Assembly (NCBI GenBank): GCA_022771185.1
Contig: JALFCJ010000146.1
Span: 1 to 12,958, forward strand
DNA: 12,958 bases
Origin: Spirochaetales bacterium
Lineage (GTDB): Bacteria > Spirochaetota > Spirochaetia > Sphaerochaetales > Sphaerochaetaceae
Direction: 5' to 3'
In this document: piece by piece, positions 7,830 to 12,958 of the stretch
Numbering within the stretch: the first letter of the stretch is position 1
Layout: each line of letters starts with the position of its first letter
The notes under the pieces: generated by a model
Told to the model about the DNA's origin: nothing
The model's input: the letters and a program-made list of their open reading frames with translations, nothing else
The model's database searches: none
Translations under genes and position numbers: made by a program

Positions 7830-8812
7830 ATACTTTGATTGCTCTTCTTGCTGCTGCCGGCAGCTTCGGTACTGTGTTGATGTTCGGTACCTTGGGAGAA
7901 ATCCTTACAGAAAAATCAGGAAGCCTCAACCTTGGTGTTGAAGGAATTATGTATATGGGTGGTGCCTTTGGACTGGCTGGTGCATATGCCTACGAAGCTA
8001 CAGTTGGAGTCGGTGCATCAAATGGCATAGTGGCTATTTTATGTGCTATTCTGGCTTCCTTCGTTGTAGGAGCTTTGGCTGGACTGTTGTTCTCATTTAT
8101 TACTGTTACACTCAGAGCAAATCAGAACGTAACAGGTCTAGCTCTTACTATATTCGGAACAGGCGTTGCAAAGTTTGCAGGTGAGTATATGAGACACCTC
8201 GTCGGTGGCTTCGTTACTCTCTCAAACCCTCTAAAAGAAGCGTTCTCCTTTGTACCGTTCCCTCAATTTATGAGAAACATACCATTCATTGGTCCGATTC
8301 TCTTCAATCAGCCATTTTTCTTCTACCTTGCAATAATCCTTGCTGTGGCTATGCATCTCTTCTTCCAGAAGACTAAGACTGGTCTATACCTAAGAGCTGT
8401 AGGTGAGTCACCTGTTACAGCAGACGCTGCAGGTATAAACATGACTAAGTACCGCTATGTAGCAACCATTATCGGTGGTGGAATCTCTGCTGTGGGTGGT
8501 ATGGTATATGTCATGACAACAGGTGGTTGTACATGGAACGAATCCTCTCTTGGAGGAATCGGTTGGCTTGCAGTAGCACTTGTAATCTTCTGTATGTGGA
8601 GACCTTTAAATGCAATCTGGGGTGCAATACTCTTTGGTGCATTGAAGATCATGTATCTTAGAGTGCTTCTGCCATTCTTCCCGACAGAGCTCTATAAGAT
8701 GCTTCCATATGTTGTTACATTGATTGTTCTGGTTGTCACAAGTATGCGCAATTCTCGAGACAAGCAGCCACCAGCAGCCCTCGGTCTGAACTACTTCAGA
8801 GAAGATCGCTGA
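7826..8812 (+). CDS. ABC transporter permease (BMP/nucleoside type), second subunit
   Basis: This 328-residue permease is the partner of the preceding one. Residues 1-60 contain the first helix and the LNLGVEGIMYMGG motif (35-46), the second-subunit counterpart of NIGGEGQ. Hydrophobic segments follow at about 68-95, 105-115, 155-180, 211-231, 244-258, 263-282 and 290-306. The loop GLYLRAVGESPVTADAAGI (186-204) is the likely ATPase contact. ATG 7826 overlaps the previous TGA as ATGA, with AGGAGG at 7813-7818, so the two permeases are probably made in equal amounts by coupled translation. The C-terminal tail (307-328) is polar. Substrate is inferred from the binding protein downstream as a purine or other nucleoside. 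Confidence 0.93.
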   Translation: MNTLIALLAAAGSFGTVLMFGTLGEILTEKSGSLNLGVEGIMYMGGAFGLAGAYAYEATVGVGASNGIVAILCAILASFVVGALAGLLFSFITVTLRANQNVTGLALTIFGTGVAKFAGEYMRHLVGGFVTLSNPLKEAFSFVPFPQFMRNIPFIGPILFNQPFFFYLAIILAVAMHLFFQKTKTGLYLRAVGESPVTADAAGINMTKYRYVATIIGGGISAVGGMVYVMTTGGCTWNESSLGGIGWLAVALVIFCMWRPLNAIWGAILFGALKIMYLRVLLPFFPTELYKMLPYVVTLIVLVVTSMRNSRDKQPPAALGLNYFREDR

Positions 8813-8824
8813 ACGATTTGTATA

Positions 8825-8859
8825 TTATCCTGCACCATAAATGTTATGGTGTAGGGTAA
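8825..8859 (+). other. Long RNA hairpin between permease and binding-protein genes
   Basis: TTATCCTGCACCATAA (8825-8840) can pair over 16 bp, with two G-U wobbles, to TTATGGTGTAGGGTAA (8844-8859) around a three-base loop. It begins 13 nt after the permease stop. No clean T-run follows (only TATAAGATTATTTTAG), so it may be a weak terminator, a block to 3' exonuclease decay, or an attenuator lowering read-through. Its position fits unequal expression of the membrane subunits and the binding protein. Confidence 0.65.
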
Positions 8860-8918
8860 ATATAAGATTATTTTAGTAAAGCATTAAAATAAAAGATAAT
8901 AATTGCGTGAAAAATCAC

Positions 8919-8959
8919 TTTACACACCTTTCCATAGGAAAGTATCATCTTTGTATACT
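8919..8959 (+). promoter_or_regulatory. Candidate promoter(s) of the binding-protein gene
   Basis: TTTACA (8919-8924) is followed after 18 nt by TATCAT (8943-8948). A second -10-like box, TATACT (8954-8959), lies just downstream. The spacer contains the perfect inverted repeat CTTTCC (8928-8933) / GGAAAG (8937-8942), which could be an operator. A GATAAT at 8895-8900 is a weaker alternative upstream. The leader also contains GCC-GAAA-GGC (8966-8975), a small GNRA-type stem. Which box is used cannot be decided from sequence alone. Confidence 0.45.
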
Positions 8960-8993
8960 ACTTCAGCCGAAAGGCAGAAAATAGGAGAAAACA

Positions 8994-10205
8994 ATGAAAA
9001 AGACACTTGCTATCGCACTCGCTCTTCTCATGTGCTTCTCCCTGTTCGCTCAGGGAGCTGGTGAAGCTACAGCAGAGAAGAAAGCAACTAAGATCGGTTT
9101 CGTCGTAATCGGAAGCGAAAACGACCAGGGTTACACTTATAACTTCATGAACGGCATGAACGCAGCTATCGATAAGCTCAAGGCTGACGGATATGATGTC
9201 GAACTTTCTGTAAAGAGAGATATCGGCGAAGATGCAGGCTGTGTCGACGCTAACCTCGCTCTCGCTGCAGAAGGATGCGAAATCATCTTCAACAACTCTT
9301 ATGGTTTTGAGCAGTATATGCAGCAGGCAGCTGATGAGTTCCCAAAGGTACAGTTCGTATCCCTTACAAACTGTGGTTCCCAGACAGATGGAAGAGATAA
9401 CACATATAATGCTTTCGCAGCTATCTATGAAGGTAGATATGTAGCAGGTGTCGCAGCTGGTATGAAGCTCCAGCAGCTTATCGATGAAGGAAAGATTACA
9501 GCTGACAAGGCAGTCATCGGTTATGTCGGAGCATTCTCATTTGCAGAAGTTGTTTCTGGTATGACAGCTTACTATCTTGGTGCAAAAAGCGTATGTCCAA
9601 GCGCAACAATGCTTGTTCAGTTCGTAGGCTCATGGTCAGACCCAACTCTCGAAGCAGAAGCAGCTAAGGCTCTCATCGACAAGGGCGCTGTAATGGTCAG
9701 CCAGCATTCTGACAATACAACTCCAGCTACAACAGCTCAGGAAAGAGGTGTATTCCACACAGGTTACAACAACGACATGACAGGTGTTGCTCCAAAGGCT
9801 TCTCTCCTCTCTTGTAGAATCGACTGGACTAACTATTTCTATACATTCATCGCTAACTACATCAATGGCGTACAGAACCCATCTGACTACTGTGGCGAGA
9901 TGTCTAGAGGCGAAGTCGTCGTAACAGAACTCAATGAAGCAATTGCTGCTCCTGGAACAAAGGAAAAGCTTGCAGAAGTTGAAGCAAAGATTGCAAAGGG
10001 TGAAATCCAGGTATTCGATACTTCAACATTTACAGTAGGCGGAGAAAAGCTTACACATGCATTCGCTCTTGATACAAACGGTGACTTTACTCCAGATGCT
10101 GAAGAAGCAGTATTTGATGGTGCTTTCCATGAATCATATTTCCAGTCAGCTCCATATTTTGCTATTCAGATTGATGGTATCACATGGCTCAATGCAGCTT
10201 TCTAA
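8994..10205 (+). CDS. BMP/PnrA-family periplasmic nucleoside-binding protein
   Basis: This 403-residue protein is the substrate-binding subunit of the importer. Residues 1-19 form a signal peptide (MKKTLAIALALLM...SLFA) with a likely signal-peptidase-I cut after Ala19. Cys14 lies in the hydrophobic core after LLM and makes a poor lipobox, so it is probably not a lipoprotein, unlike Treponema pallidum PnrA/TmpC. The mature part has two-lobe type-1 binding-protein features of the BMP family: KIGFVVIGSENDQG (33-46), YEGRYVAGVAAGMK (145-158), GYVGAF (176-181), FVGSWSDP (210-217) and HSDNTTPATTAQERG (238-252). An acidic DTNGDFTPDAEE stretch (360-371) near the C-terminus resembles a calcium loop. 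AGGAG (8983-8987) precedes ATG 8994 by 6 nt. Codons here look more uniform than in neighbours, as in highly expressed genes. A purine nucleoside ligand is expected from the family, not shown. Confidence 0.92.
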   Translation: MKKTLAIALALLMCFSLFAQGAGEATAEKKATKIGFVVIGSENDQGYTYNFMNGMNAAIDKLKADGYDVELSVKRDIGEDAGCVDANLALAAEGCEIIFNNSYGFEQYMQQAADEFPKVQFVSLTNCGSQTDGRDNTYNAFAAIYEGRYVAGVAAGMKLQQLIDEGKITADKAVIGYVGAFSFAEVVSGMTAYYLGAKSVCPSATMLVQFVGSWSDPTLEAEAAKALIDKGAVMVSQHSDNTTPATTAQERGVFHTGYNNDMTGVAPKASLLSCRIDWTNYFYTFIANYINGVQNPSDYCGEMSRGEVVVTELNEAIAAPGTKEKLAEVEAKIAKGEIQVFDTSTFTVGGEKLTHAFALDTNGDFTPDAEEAVFDGAFHESYFQSAPYFAIQIDGITWLNAAF

Positions 10206-10222
10206 TCTCTCTATTTTGAGAA

Positions 10223-10252
10223 ATAAAGGCACGGCTTCGGTCGTGCCTTTAT
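10223..10252 (+). terminator. UUCG-capped intrinsic terminator after the binding-protein gene
   Basis: ATAAAGGCACG (10223-10233) pairs perfectly with CGTGCCTTTAT (10242-10252). Inside it a G-U and a C-G pair close a UUCG tetraloop (10236-10239), making a 13-bp stem. The T-rich right arm and ATCTTTG tail complete the signal, and the A-rich left arm would let it work on the other strand too. It ends the importer unit. Confidence 0.92.
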
Positions 10253-10287
10253 CTTTGAATGTTCCTTTTTTGTGGCTAAAATGGTGA

Positions 10288-10328
10288 ATTTGTCATTTCT
10301 GTGTAGGTAAGAAAGAGAGTATTTGTCA
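10288..10328 (+). repeat. Paired ATTTGTCA direct repeats upstream of a small membrane protein
   Basis: ATTTGTCA occurs at 10288-10295 and again at 10321-10328, a start-to-start distance of 33 bp or about three helical turns. Both lie in the 139-nt gap upstream of the gene at 10392, where no convincing -35/-10 pair is visible. They may be tandem protein-binding sites or chance in A/T-rich DNA. Confidence 0.25.
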
Positions 10329-10391
10329 ATTTGCAAGGAGATGTTGTCCTAGAGCAGATGAGGGATTAGATTACTGTTGGAGGCAAAGAAA

Positions 10392-10730
10392 ATGATTAAA
10401 GAATCTGCATTAAGAAAATTTGCTTTGGTATTTGGTATTCTGTGTACCATTGGTTTTGTCGTCTGTCTGGCTTTTGCCGTTACTCTTCCTCGCTCTGATG
10501 TGTACAACACTGTGTTTGGAACTGTAAGAGCTACACGTTCAGGTTCCTTTGATATTAGCTTCCTTTCTCCAATAATTATCCTAGGAATGGGAGCTTATGT
10601 AGGATTTAGTATGTTTGCTTGCATTAGAAGTGATAAAAAAGTCACAAAGAGAACAAAAGATAATGACACAGAGGAGCAACCAGATATCAGCATACTCTCA
10701 GAACCAACAAAAGAAGAGAGTGGCGTTTAA
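10392..10730 (+). CDS. Small two-helix membrane protein, function unknown
   Basis: This 112-residue protein has two clear hydrophobic helices, about residues 10-31 and 57-78, joined by a 25-residue polar loop. The tail (79-112) is hydrophilic, first basic (RSDKKVTKRTK) then acidic. By the positive-inside rule both ends face the cytoplasm and the loop faces out. No family is recognised. I use ATG 10392, 8 nt after GGAGG (10379-10383); the frame could begin at TTG 10377, but that would put the ribosome-binding site inside the gene. It stands alone between terminators. The last codons and the stop lie inside a hairpin (10714-10741). It is convergent with the methyltransferase gene, 35 bp away. 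Good start signals and composition support a real gene. Confidence 0.7.
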   Translation: MIKESALRKFALVFGILCTIGFVVCLAFAVTLPRSDVYNTVFGTVRATRSGSFDISFLSPIIILGMGAYVGFSMFACIRSDKKVTKRTKDNDTEEQPDISILSEPTKEESGV

Positions 10731-10741
10731 ACCACTCTCTT
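10714..10741 (-). terminator. Hairpin acting as - strand terminator for the methyltransferase gene
   Basis: AAGAGAGTGG (10714-10723) and CCACTCTCTT (10732-10741) form a perfect 10-bp stem with an 8-nt loop. Read on the - strand it is followed by CTTTTGTTGG, a U-rich tail, while on the + strand no T-run follows. It therefore fits termination of the leftward gene. It overlaps the end of the small membrane protein gene, whose TAA sits in the loop. Confidence 0.7.
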
Positions 10742-10746
10742 ACGTT

Positions 10747-10767
10747 CCCGGGAAACCGGGCTTTTTT
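10747..10767 (+). terminator. GAAA-capped terminator of the small membrane protein gene
   Basis: CCCGG (10747-10751) pairs with CCGGG (10756-10760) around a GAAA tetraloop, followed by C and six Ts, the classic intrinsic terminator layout for rightward transcription. The last two Ts of the run are the first bases of the opposite gene's stop triplet. Confidence 0.85.
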
Positions 10768-11992
10768 ATTTGATGACTCTAAGAATAAATCCCTTTAAAT
10801 ACTGGCTTTCAGGAAATGATAGACGCTGAGGATGGTCTGAAGCTTGAGAAAGTGTCTCCAGTACCTGCACCTCTACTCCTGCGTCTGCTGCTGCCCAGCT
10901 AAGAGTCAGTAAGAAGTTTTCTCTTGTCATTGCACCTGAACAGGAGAATGTGGCAATTATTCCTCCATTCTTAATCTTCATCATGGCCACTCTATTTAGG
11001 TCTTTATATGCCCTTGTAGCGTTCTCCAGCTTTCCTTTCGTCTGGGCAAGTTTAGGAGGATCAAGAATGATCACATCATATTTATTCTCTTCTATTCCTC
11101 TTATATATTCAAAGCAGTCATAAGCTTCTATCTCCACTTTTTCTCTGGAGGAAGGAGGCAGTGTCCCTTTGTTTTCATTAAGATGTATCTGATACAACAG
11201 ATGACGTAGTGCAGACTCAGATGAATCTACGGCCTTTACGCTCTTTGCTCCTGCCCTTAGAGCGTGCAGTGTAAAGCCACCAGTATATGAACATACATCA
11301 AGTACATCTTTGTCTTTCACATACTTCTCTATAGCGTTTCTGTTATCTCTCTGATCGCAGTAGAATCCTGACTTCTGTCCTTTGCCTGGAGCTGCTTCAT
11401 ACCACAGTCCACTTTCAAGAAACAGTGTGTTCTTCAAGTCATCTTTATTAAGGTTAGTTTCCTTTCCATCGATGAAGTATCGTACTTTATCAGAGAGGCC
11501 TTCAGAAGAAGCATAGAAGGGGTCTGTAGTCACCTGGATACGGGATGGGGAAAGAAGTTCTGTGAGAGTCTTGATGATGACAGGTAAAAAGTGTTCGGAG
11601 AAACGGGAAGAGATTATTATCCTTATTTCCTTGCCATATGTATCGGCAGCGACTCCTGGAATGAAATCCGCCTCACCATGAATAAGACGGAAACATGTTG
11701 TATCAGGAGATGAGAAGAACTCTCTTCGTCTAAATACAGCTTCTTTGACCAGCCTCTCAACAAAGCTTTCATCTGTATCTTCATCTGGGTCCCAAGATAA
11801 TAGATGTAGAATGATATGGGATTTCTCGTCGTACCATCCCTTTGCAATAAAGGTTCCTTCGCTATTATATACATTAGCCCAATCTGCAGTTGTAAAAGAA
11901 GGGATCACTTTATCTACAGCTCCGGAGAATACCCAAGGGTGGTGTTTCTCAAGTTGTTTTTCTTTTCCCTTACCAATTCTTATCGAGTACAT
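10766..11992 (-). CDS. rlmI: RlmI-like 23S rRNA (cytosine-C5) methyltransferase, class I SAM-dependent
   Basis: This 408-residue protein, close to the 396 of E. coli RlmI, combines an N-terminal PUA-type RNA-binding domain (about 1-75, with HHPWVFSGAVD) and a Rossmann-type methyltransferase. Motifs are GQKSGFYCDQRDNR (205-218), the SAM-binding DVCSYTGGFTLHALRAGA (232-249), an acidic strand end VDSSE (255-259), DPPK (311-314) and FSCSG (349-353, Cys351). In the RlmI family the enzyme methylates C5 of cytosine in 23S rRNA (C1962 in E. coli). I start at ATG 11992, where AAGGAGGG lies just upstream. ATG 12007 would place that site inside the gene and upstream of the predicted mRNA start. A promoter reads from 12037 to 12009. 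RlmK/RlmO-type relatives share this layout, so the exact target base is an inference. Confidence 0.87.
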   Translation of the reverse strand: MYSIRIGKGKEKQLEKHHPWVFSGAVDKVIPSFTTADWANVYNSEGTFIAKGWYDEKSHIILHLLSWDPDEDTDESFVERLVKEAVFRRREFFSSPDTTCFRLIHGEADFIPGVAADTYGKEIRIIISSRFSEHFLPVIIKTLTELLSPSRIQVTTDPFYASSEGLSDKVRYFIDGKETNLNKDDLKNTLFLESGLWYEAAPGKGQKSGFYCDQRDNRNAIEKYVKDKDVLDVCSYTGGFTLHALRAGAKSVKAVDSSESALRHLLYQIHLNENKGTLPPSSREKVEIEAYDCFEYIRGIEENKYDVIILDPPKLAQTKGKLENATRAYKDLNRVAMMKIKNGGIIATFSCSGAMTRENFLLTLSWAAADAGVEVQVLETLSQASDHPQRLSFPESQYLKGFILRVIK

Positions 11993-12000
11993 ATTACCCT

Positions 12001-12032
12001 CCTTCATGAGAATAGAGTATTAATCATGAAGG
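12001..12032. promoter_or_regulatory. Inverted repeat overlapping the methyltransferase promoter, candidate operator
   Basis: CCTTCATGA (12001-12009) is the exact reverse complement of TCATGAAGG (12024-12032), a perfect 9-bp repeat with a 14-bp spacer. The half-site centres are 23 bp apart, about two helical turns. One arm covers the expected transcription start and one base of the -10 box, the other the distal end of the spacer next to the -35 box of the leftward promoter. Each arm contains the palindrome TCATGA. Confidence 0.5.
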
Positions 12033-12037
12033 TACAA
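12009..12037 (-). promoter_or_regulatory. Promoter of the methyltransferase gene
   Basis: On the - strand TTGTAC (12037-12032), a 17-nt spacer and TATTCT (12014-12009) give a good sigma-70-type pair. The start would fall near 12002, just before the Shine-Dalgarno AAGGAGGG, giving a very short leader and supporting the chosen start codon at 11992. Confidence 0.55.
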
Positions 12038-12038
12038 G

Positions 12039-12067
12039 TTCCCATTTGATAAAGAGGTGTATATAAT
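12039..12067 (+). promoter_or_regulatory. Promoter of the HAD gene, predicted leaderless start
   Basis: A perfect TATAAT (12062-12067) is preceded after exactly 17 nt by TTCCCA (12039-12044), a 4/6 match to TTGACA. The -35 box is one base away from that of the divergent methyltransferase promoter. Six bases separate the -10 box from the ATG at 12074, so transcription would start at or next to the start codon. Confidence 0.6.
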
Positions 12068-12073
12068 CACCAC

Positions 12074-12748
12074 ATGGCTGAAAAACTTGTTGTTTTTGAT
12101 TTAGATGGTACTTTGTTAGATACTTTGGAAGATATCAGGGGAGCAATAAACTATGCCCTCTCCGCTTGGTCTGTACCGAAGGTAGAGAAGGAGAAGATTC
12201 GCTTATATGTGGGGCACGGATTAAGAAACGCCCTCTTTACTGCCCTCAACAACAGTAGTATCAAGGTTCCTGAAGAGGATCTTCCTTTGATGGTGGAACT
12301 AATGATGTCGACATATAAAAAGCATCCTTCAGATCATACTGTTCCTTACCCAGGAATAGTCGACATGCTTTATACTCTTAAGTCCGAAGGATACTTGATC
12401 GGCGTAATATCAAATAAGAGCCAGTTCCTAGTGGAAGAGATAATAAAGAATGTTCTCCCTGATTTCTCCTTCGATTTTGTAATCGGGCAAAGCGATAAGT
12501 ATCCATTGAAGCCAGACCCTGAAAGCCTCATGAGTATGATGAGGCATTATGGTGCGGATAGAAGCTCTACGCTCTATGTTGGGGATAGTGAAGTAGATTA
12601 TCTTACAGCAAAGAACGCGGAAGTGGAGAGCATTATCGTAAACTATGGTTTTAGGACAAAAGAGGAGCTTGAAAAAAGTGGAGTCAAGGAGACAGTCGAT
12701 GACGCTTATACTCTATTAAAGAGAATAGAGCTTTTCTTTCATAAATAG
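12074..12748 (+). CDS. gph: HAD-family phosphoglycolate phosphatase-like enzyme
   Basis: This 224-residue protein has the length and motifs of Gph-type HAD phosphatases: FDLDGTLLDT (8-17, nucleophile Asp9 and acid/base Asp11), VISNKS with Ser113, KPDP with Lys146, and YVGDSEVD with Asp171 and Asp175. A helical cap fills residues about 18-90, including the YVGHGLRNAL stretch (45-54) typical of phosphoglycolate phosphatases. The expected reaction is 2-phosphoglycolate to glycolate, in cleanup of DNA-repair products, though other phosphate esters are possible. No standard ribosome-binding site sits at normal distance; the nearest purine run, AAAGAGG, ends about 16 nt before the ATG. Together with the TATAAT box just upstream, this points to a leaderless mRNA. 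Divergent from the methyltransferase gene. No clear terminator follows. Confidence 0.88.
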   Translation: MAEKLVVFDLDGTLLDTLEDIRGAINYALSAWSVPKVEKEKIRLYVGHGLRNALFTALNNSSIKVPEEDLPLMVELMMSTYKKHPSDHTVPYPGIVDMLYTLKSEGYLIGVISNKSQFLVEEIIKNVLPDFSFDFVIGQSDKYPLKPDPESLMSMMRHYGADRSSTLYVGDSEVDYLTAKNAEVESIIVNYGFRTKEELEKSGVKETVDDAYTLLKRIELFFHK

Positions 12749-12867
12749 TGGAAAGGTAACTTCTCATGTGCTTTCGTAACTCATAAAAACTATAGAAAAA
12801 ATAATCATTGAAAAATGGGCCTTTCGCTGTTTCTAGTGGGTTGAAGTACAAGAAAAGATAATTGTTA

Positions 12868-12905
12868 TCTCCTGTGTTATGATAAGAAAAACAACAAACA
12901 GGAGA
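12868..12905 (+). promoter_or_regulatory. Hairpin that can sequester the ribosome-binding site of the last gene
   Basis: TCTCCTGT (12868-12875) is the exact reverse complement of ACAGGAGA (12898-12905), which contains the GGAG Shine-Dalgarno core of the ATG at 12912. The 22-nt loop is A-rich and unstructured. A second small hairpin, AGATAA-TTG-TTATCT (12856-12870), overlaps the left arm by three bases and so competes with it. This layout would keep translation low on transcripts that include the left arm. Confidence 0.5.
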
Positions 12906-12911
12906 GATAGA

Positions 12912-12958
12912 ATGATAGATCCTTATTTTCAGCAGATGTTTTCCCTAGCCCTCGGAAT
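12912..12958 (+). CDS. 5' end of a gene (partial), possibly a transposase
   Basis: ATG 12912 follows AGGAG (12900-12904) at 7 nt and is open to the window edge, giving 15 complete codons (MIDPYFQQMFSLALG) plus two bases. The start signals look real. The MFSLALG stretch resembles the beginning of ISL3-family transposases, which often open with a short hydrophobic LALGI-type segment. Fifteen residues cannot establish that, and a host gene of unknown function is the alternative. The ribosome-binding site appears to be masked by an upstream complement, a known way of limiting transposase synthesis. Confidence 0.5.
   Translation, partial: MIDPYFQQMFSLALG

Larger units (their letters stand above)
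12817..12958 (+). mobile_element. Possible left end of an ISL3-like insertion sequence (truncated by window)
   Basis: GGGCCTTTCGCTGTTT at 12817-12832 resembles the GGCTCTTC-type terminal repeats of ISL3-family elements as remembered. About 80 nt further on is a start codon followed by a peptide resembling those transposase N-termini. The right end, the matching inverted repeat and any target duplication lie outside the window, so this is a suggestion, not an identification. Confidence 0.3.

Noticed and set aside
8813..8993. Purine or other riboswitch upstream of the nucleoside-binding protein
   Set aside because: No purine-riboswitch core or three-way-junction pairing could be found here or in 5110-5205; only simple hairpins are present.
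8994..9060. Lipoprotein lipobox at Cys14 of the binding protein
   Set aside because: The preceding LLM, with Met just before Cys, and the very short upstream hydrophobic stretch do not fit a lipobox; a signal-peptidase-I site after Ala19 fits better.
10377..10391. TTG 10377 as start of the small membrane protein
   Set aside because: The TTG is part of the GGAGG ribosome-binding site for ATG 10392.
11993..12007. ATG 12007 as start of the methyltransferase
   Set aside because: It would bury AAGGAGGG in the coding region and lies at or before the predicted transcription start.
12749..12816. Terminator after the second HAD gene
   Set aside because: Only a 5-bp GAAAG/CTTTC pairing with a 15-nt loop is seen and no T-run follows.
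1..12958. CRISPR array, tRNA, rRNA or toxin-antitoxin pair
   Set aside because: No regularly spaced repeats, cloverleaf or rRNA-like sequence was seen, and no adjacent small gene pair with toxin-like features.

Overview
The window is a gene-dense bacterial chromosome segment of moderate-to-low G+C content. Shine-Dalgarno sites are strong (AGGAGG-like) and stop/start overlaps are tight. The organism is tentatively a gut-type spirochaete, such as a Sphaerochaeta- or Treponema-like lineage. The basis is a complete BMP/PnrA-type purine-nucleoside ABC transporter with a secreted binding protein whose signal peptide looks spirochaetal. This is inference from gene style only; no rRNA or other phylogenetic marker is present.

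Region 1 (1-5109) is one + strand transcription unit. It starts with the last codons of a gene lying mostly outside the window. A 1076-residue cytoplasmic protein of unknown function follows, with an almost 500-residue glutamate/aspartate-rich central segment. Next come an inositol-monophosphatase-family phosphatase, a HAD-family phosphatase and a RidA-type deaminase. These genes overlap by 4, 23 and 8 nt, and the unit ends at a clear intrinsic terminator (5081-5109). The last three products look like small-metabolite housekeeping or damage-control enzymes.

Region 2 (5110-10252) is a nucleoside importer: a double-domain ATPase, two multi-pass permeases and the periplasmic binding protein. The first three genes overlap by 1 and 4 nt. 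A long hairpin and a separate promoter region lie between the second permease and the binding protein, which fits higher expression of the binding protein. A UUCG-capped terminator closes the unit.

Region 3 (10253-12748) holds a small two-helix membrane protein (+), a convergent RlmI-type rRNA methyltransferase (-) and a divergent phosphoglycolate-phosphatase-like HAD enzyme (+). The convergent ends share two back-to-back hairpins, apparently one terminator per strand. The divergent ends share abutting promoters, a 9-bp inverted repeat, and a promoter placed so that the HAD mRNA would begin at its start codon.

Region 4 (12749-12958) carries the first 15 full codons of another gene. Its ribosome-binding site can pair with an upstream 8-nt complement. 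The N-terminus and a GGGC-type sequence upstream resemble the left end of an ISL3-family insertion sequence, but too little is present to be sure.

No new defence or mobile system can be demonstrated. The most unusual objects are the giant acidic protein, the composite dead ATP site of the transporter ATPase, the compact divergent promoter/operator region and the sequestered ribosome-binding site at the right edge.
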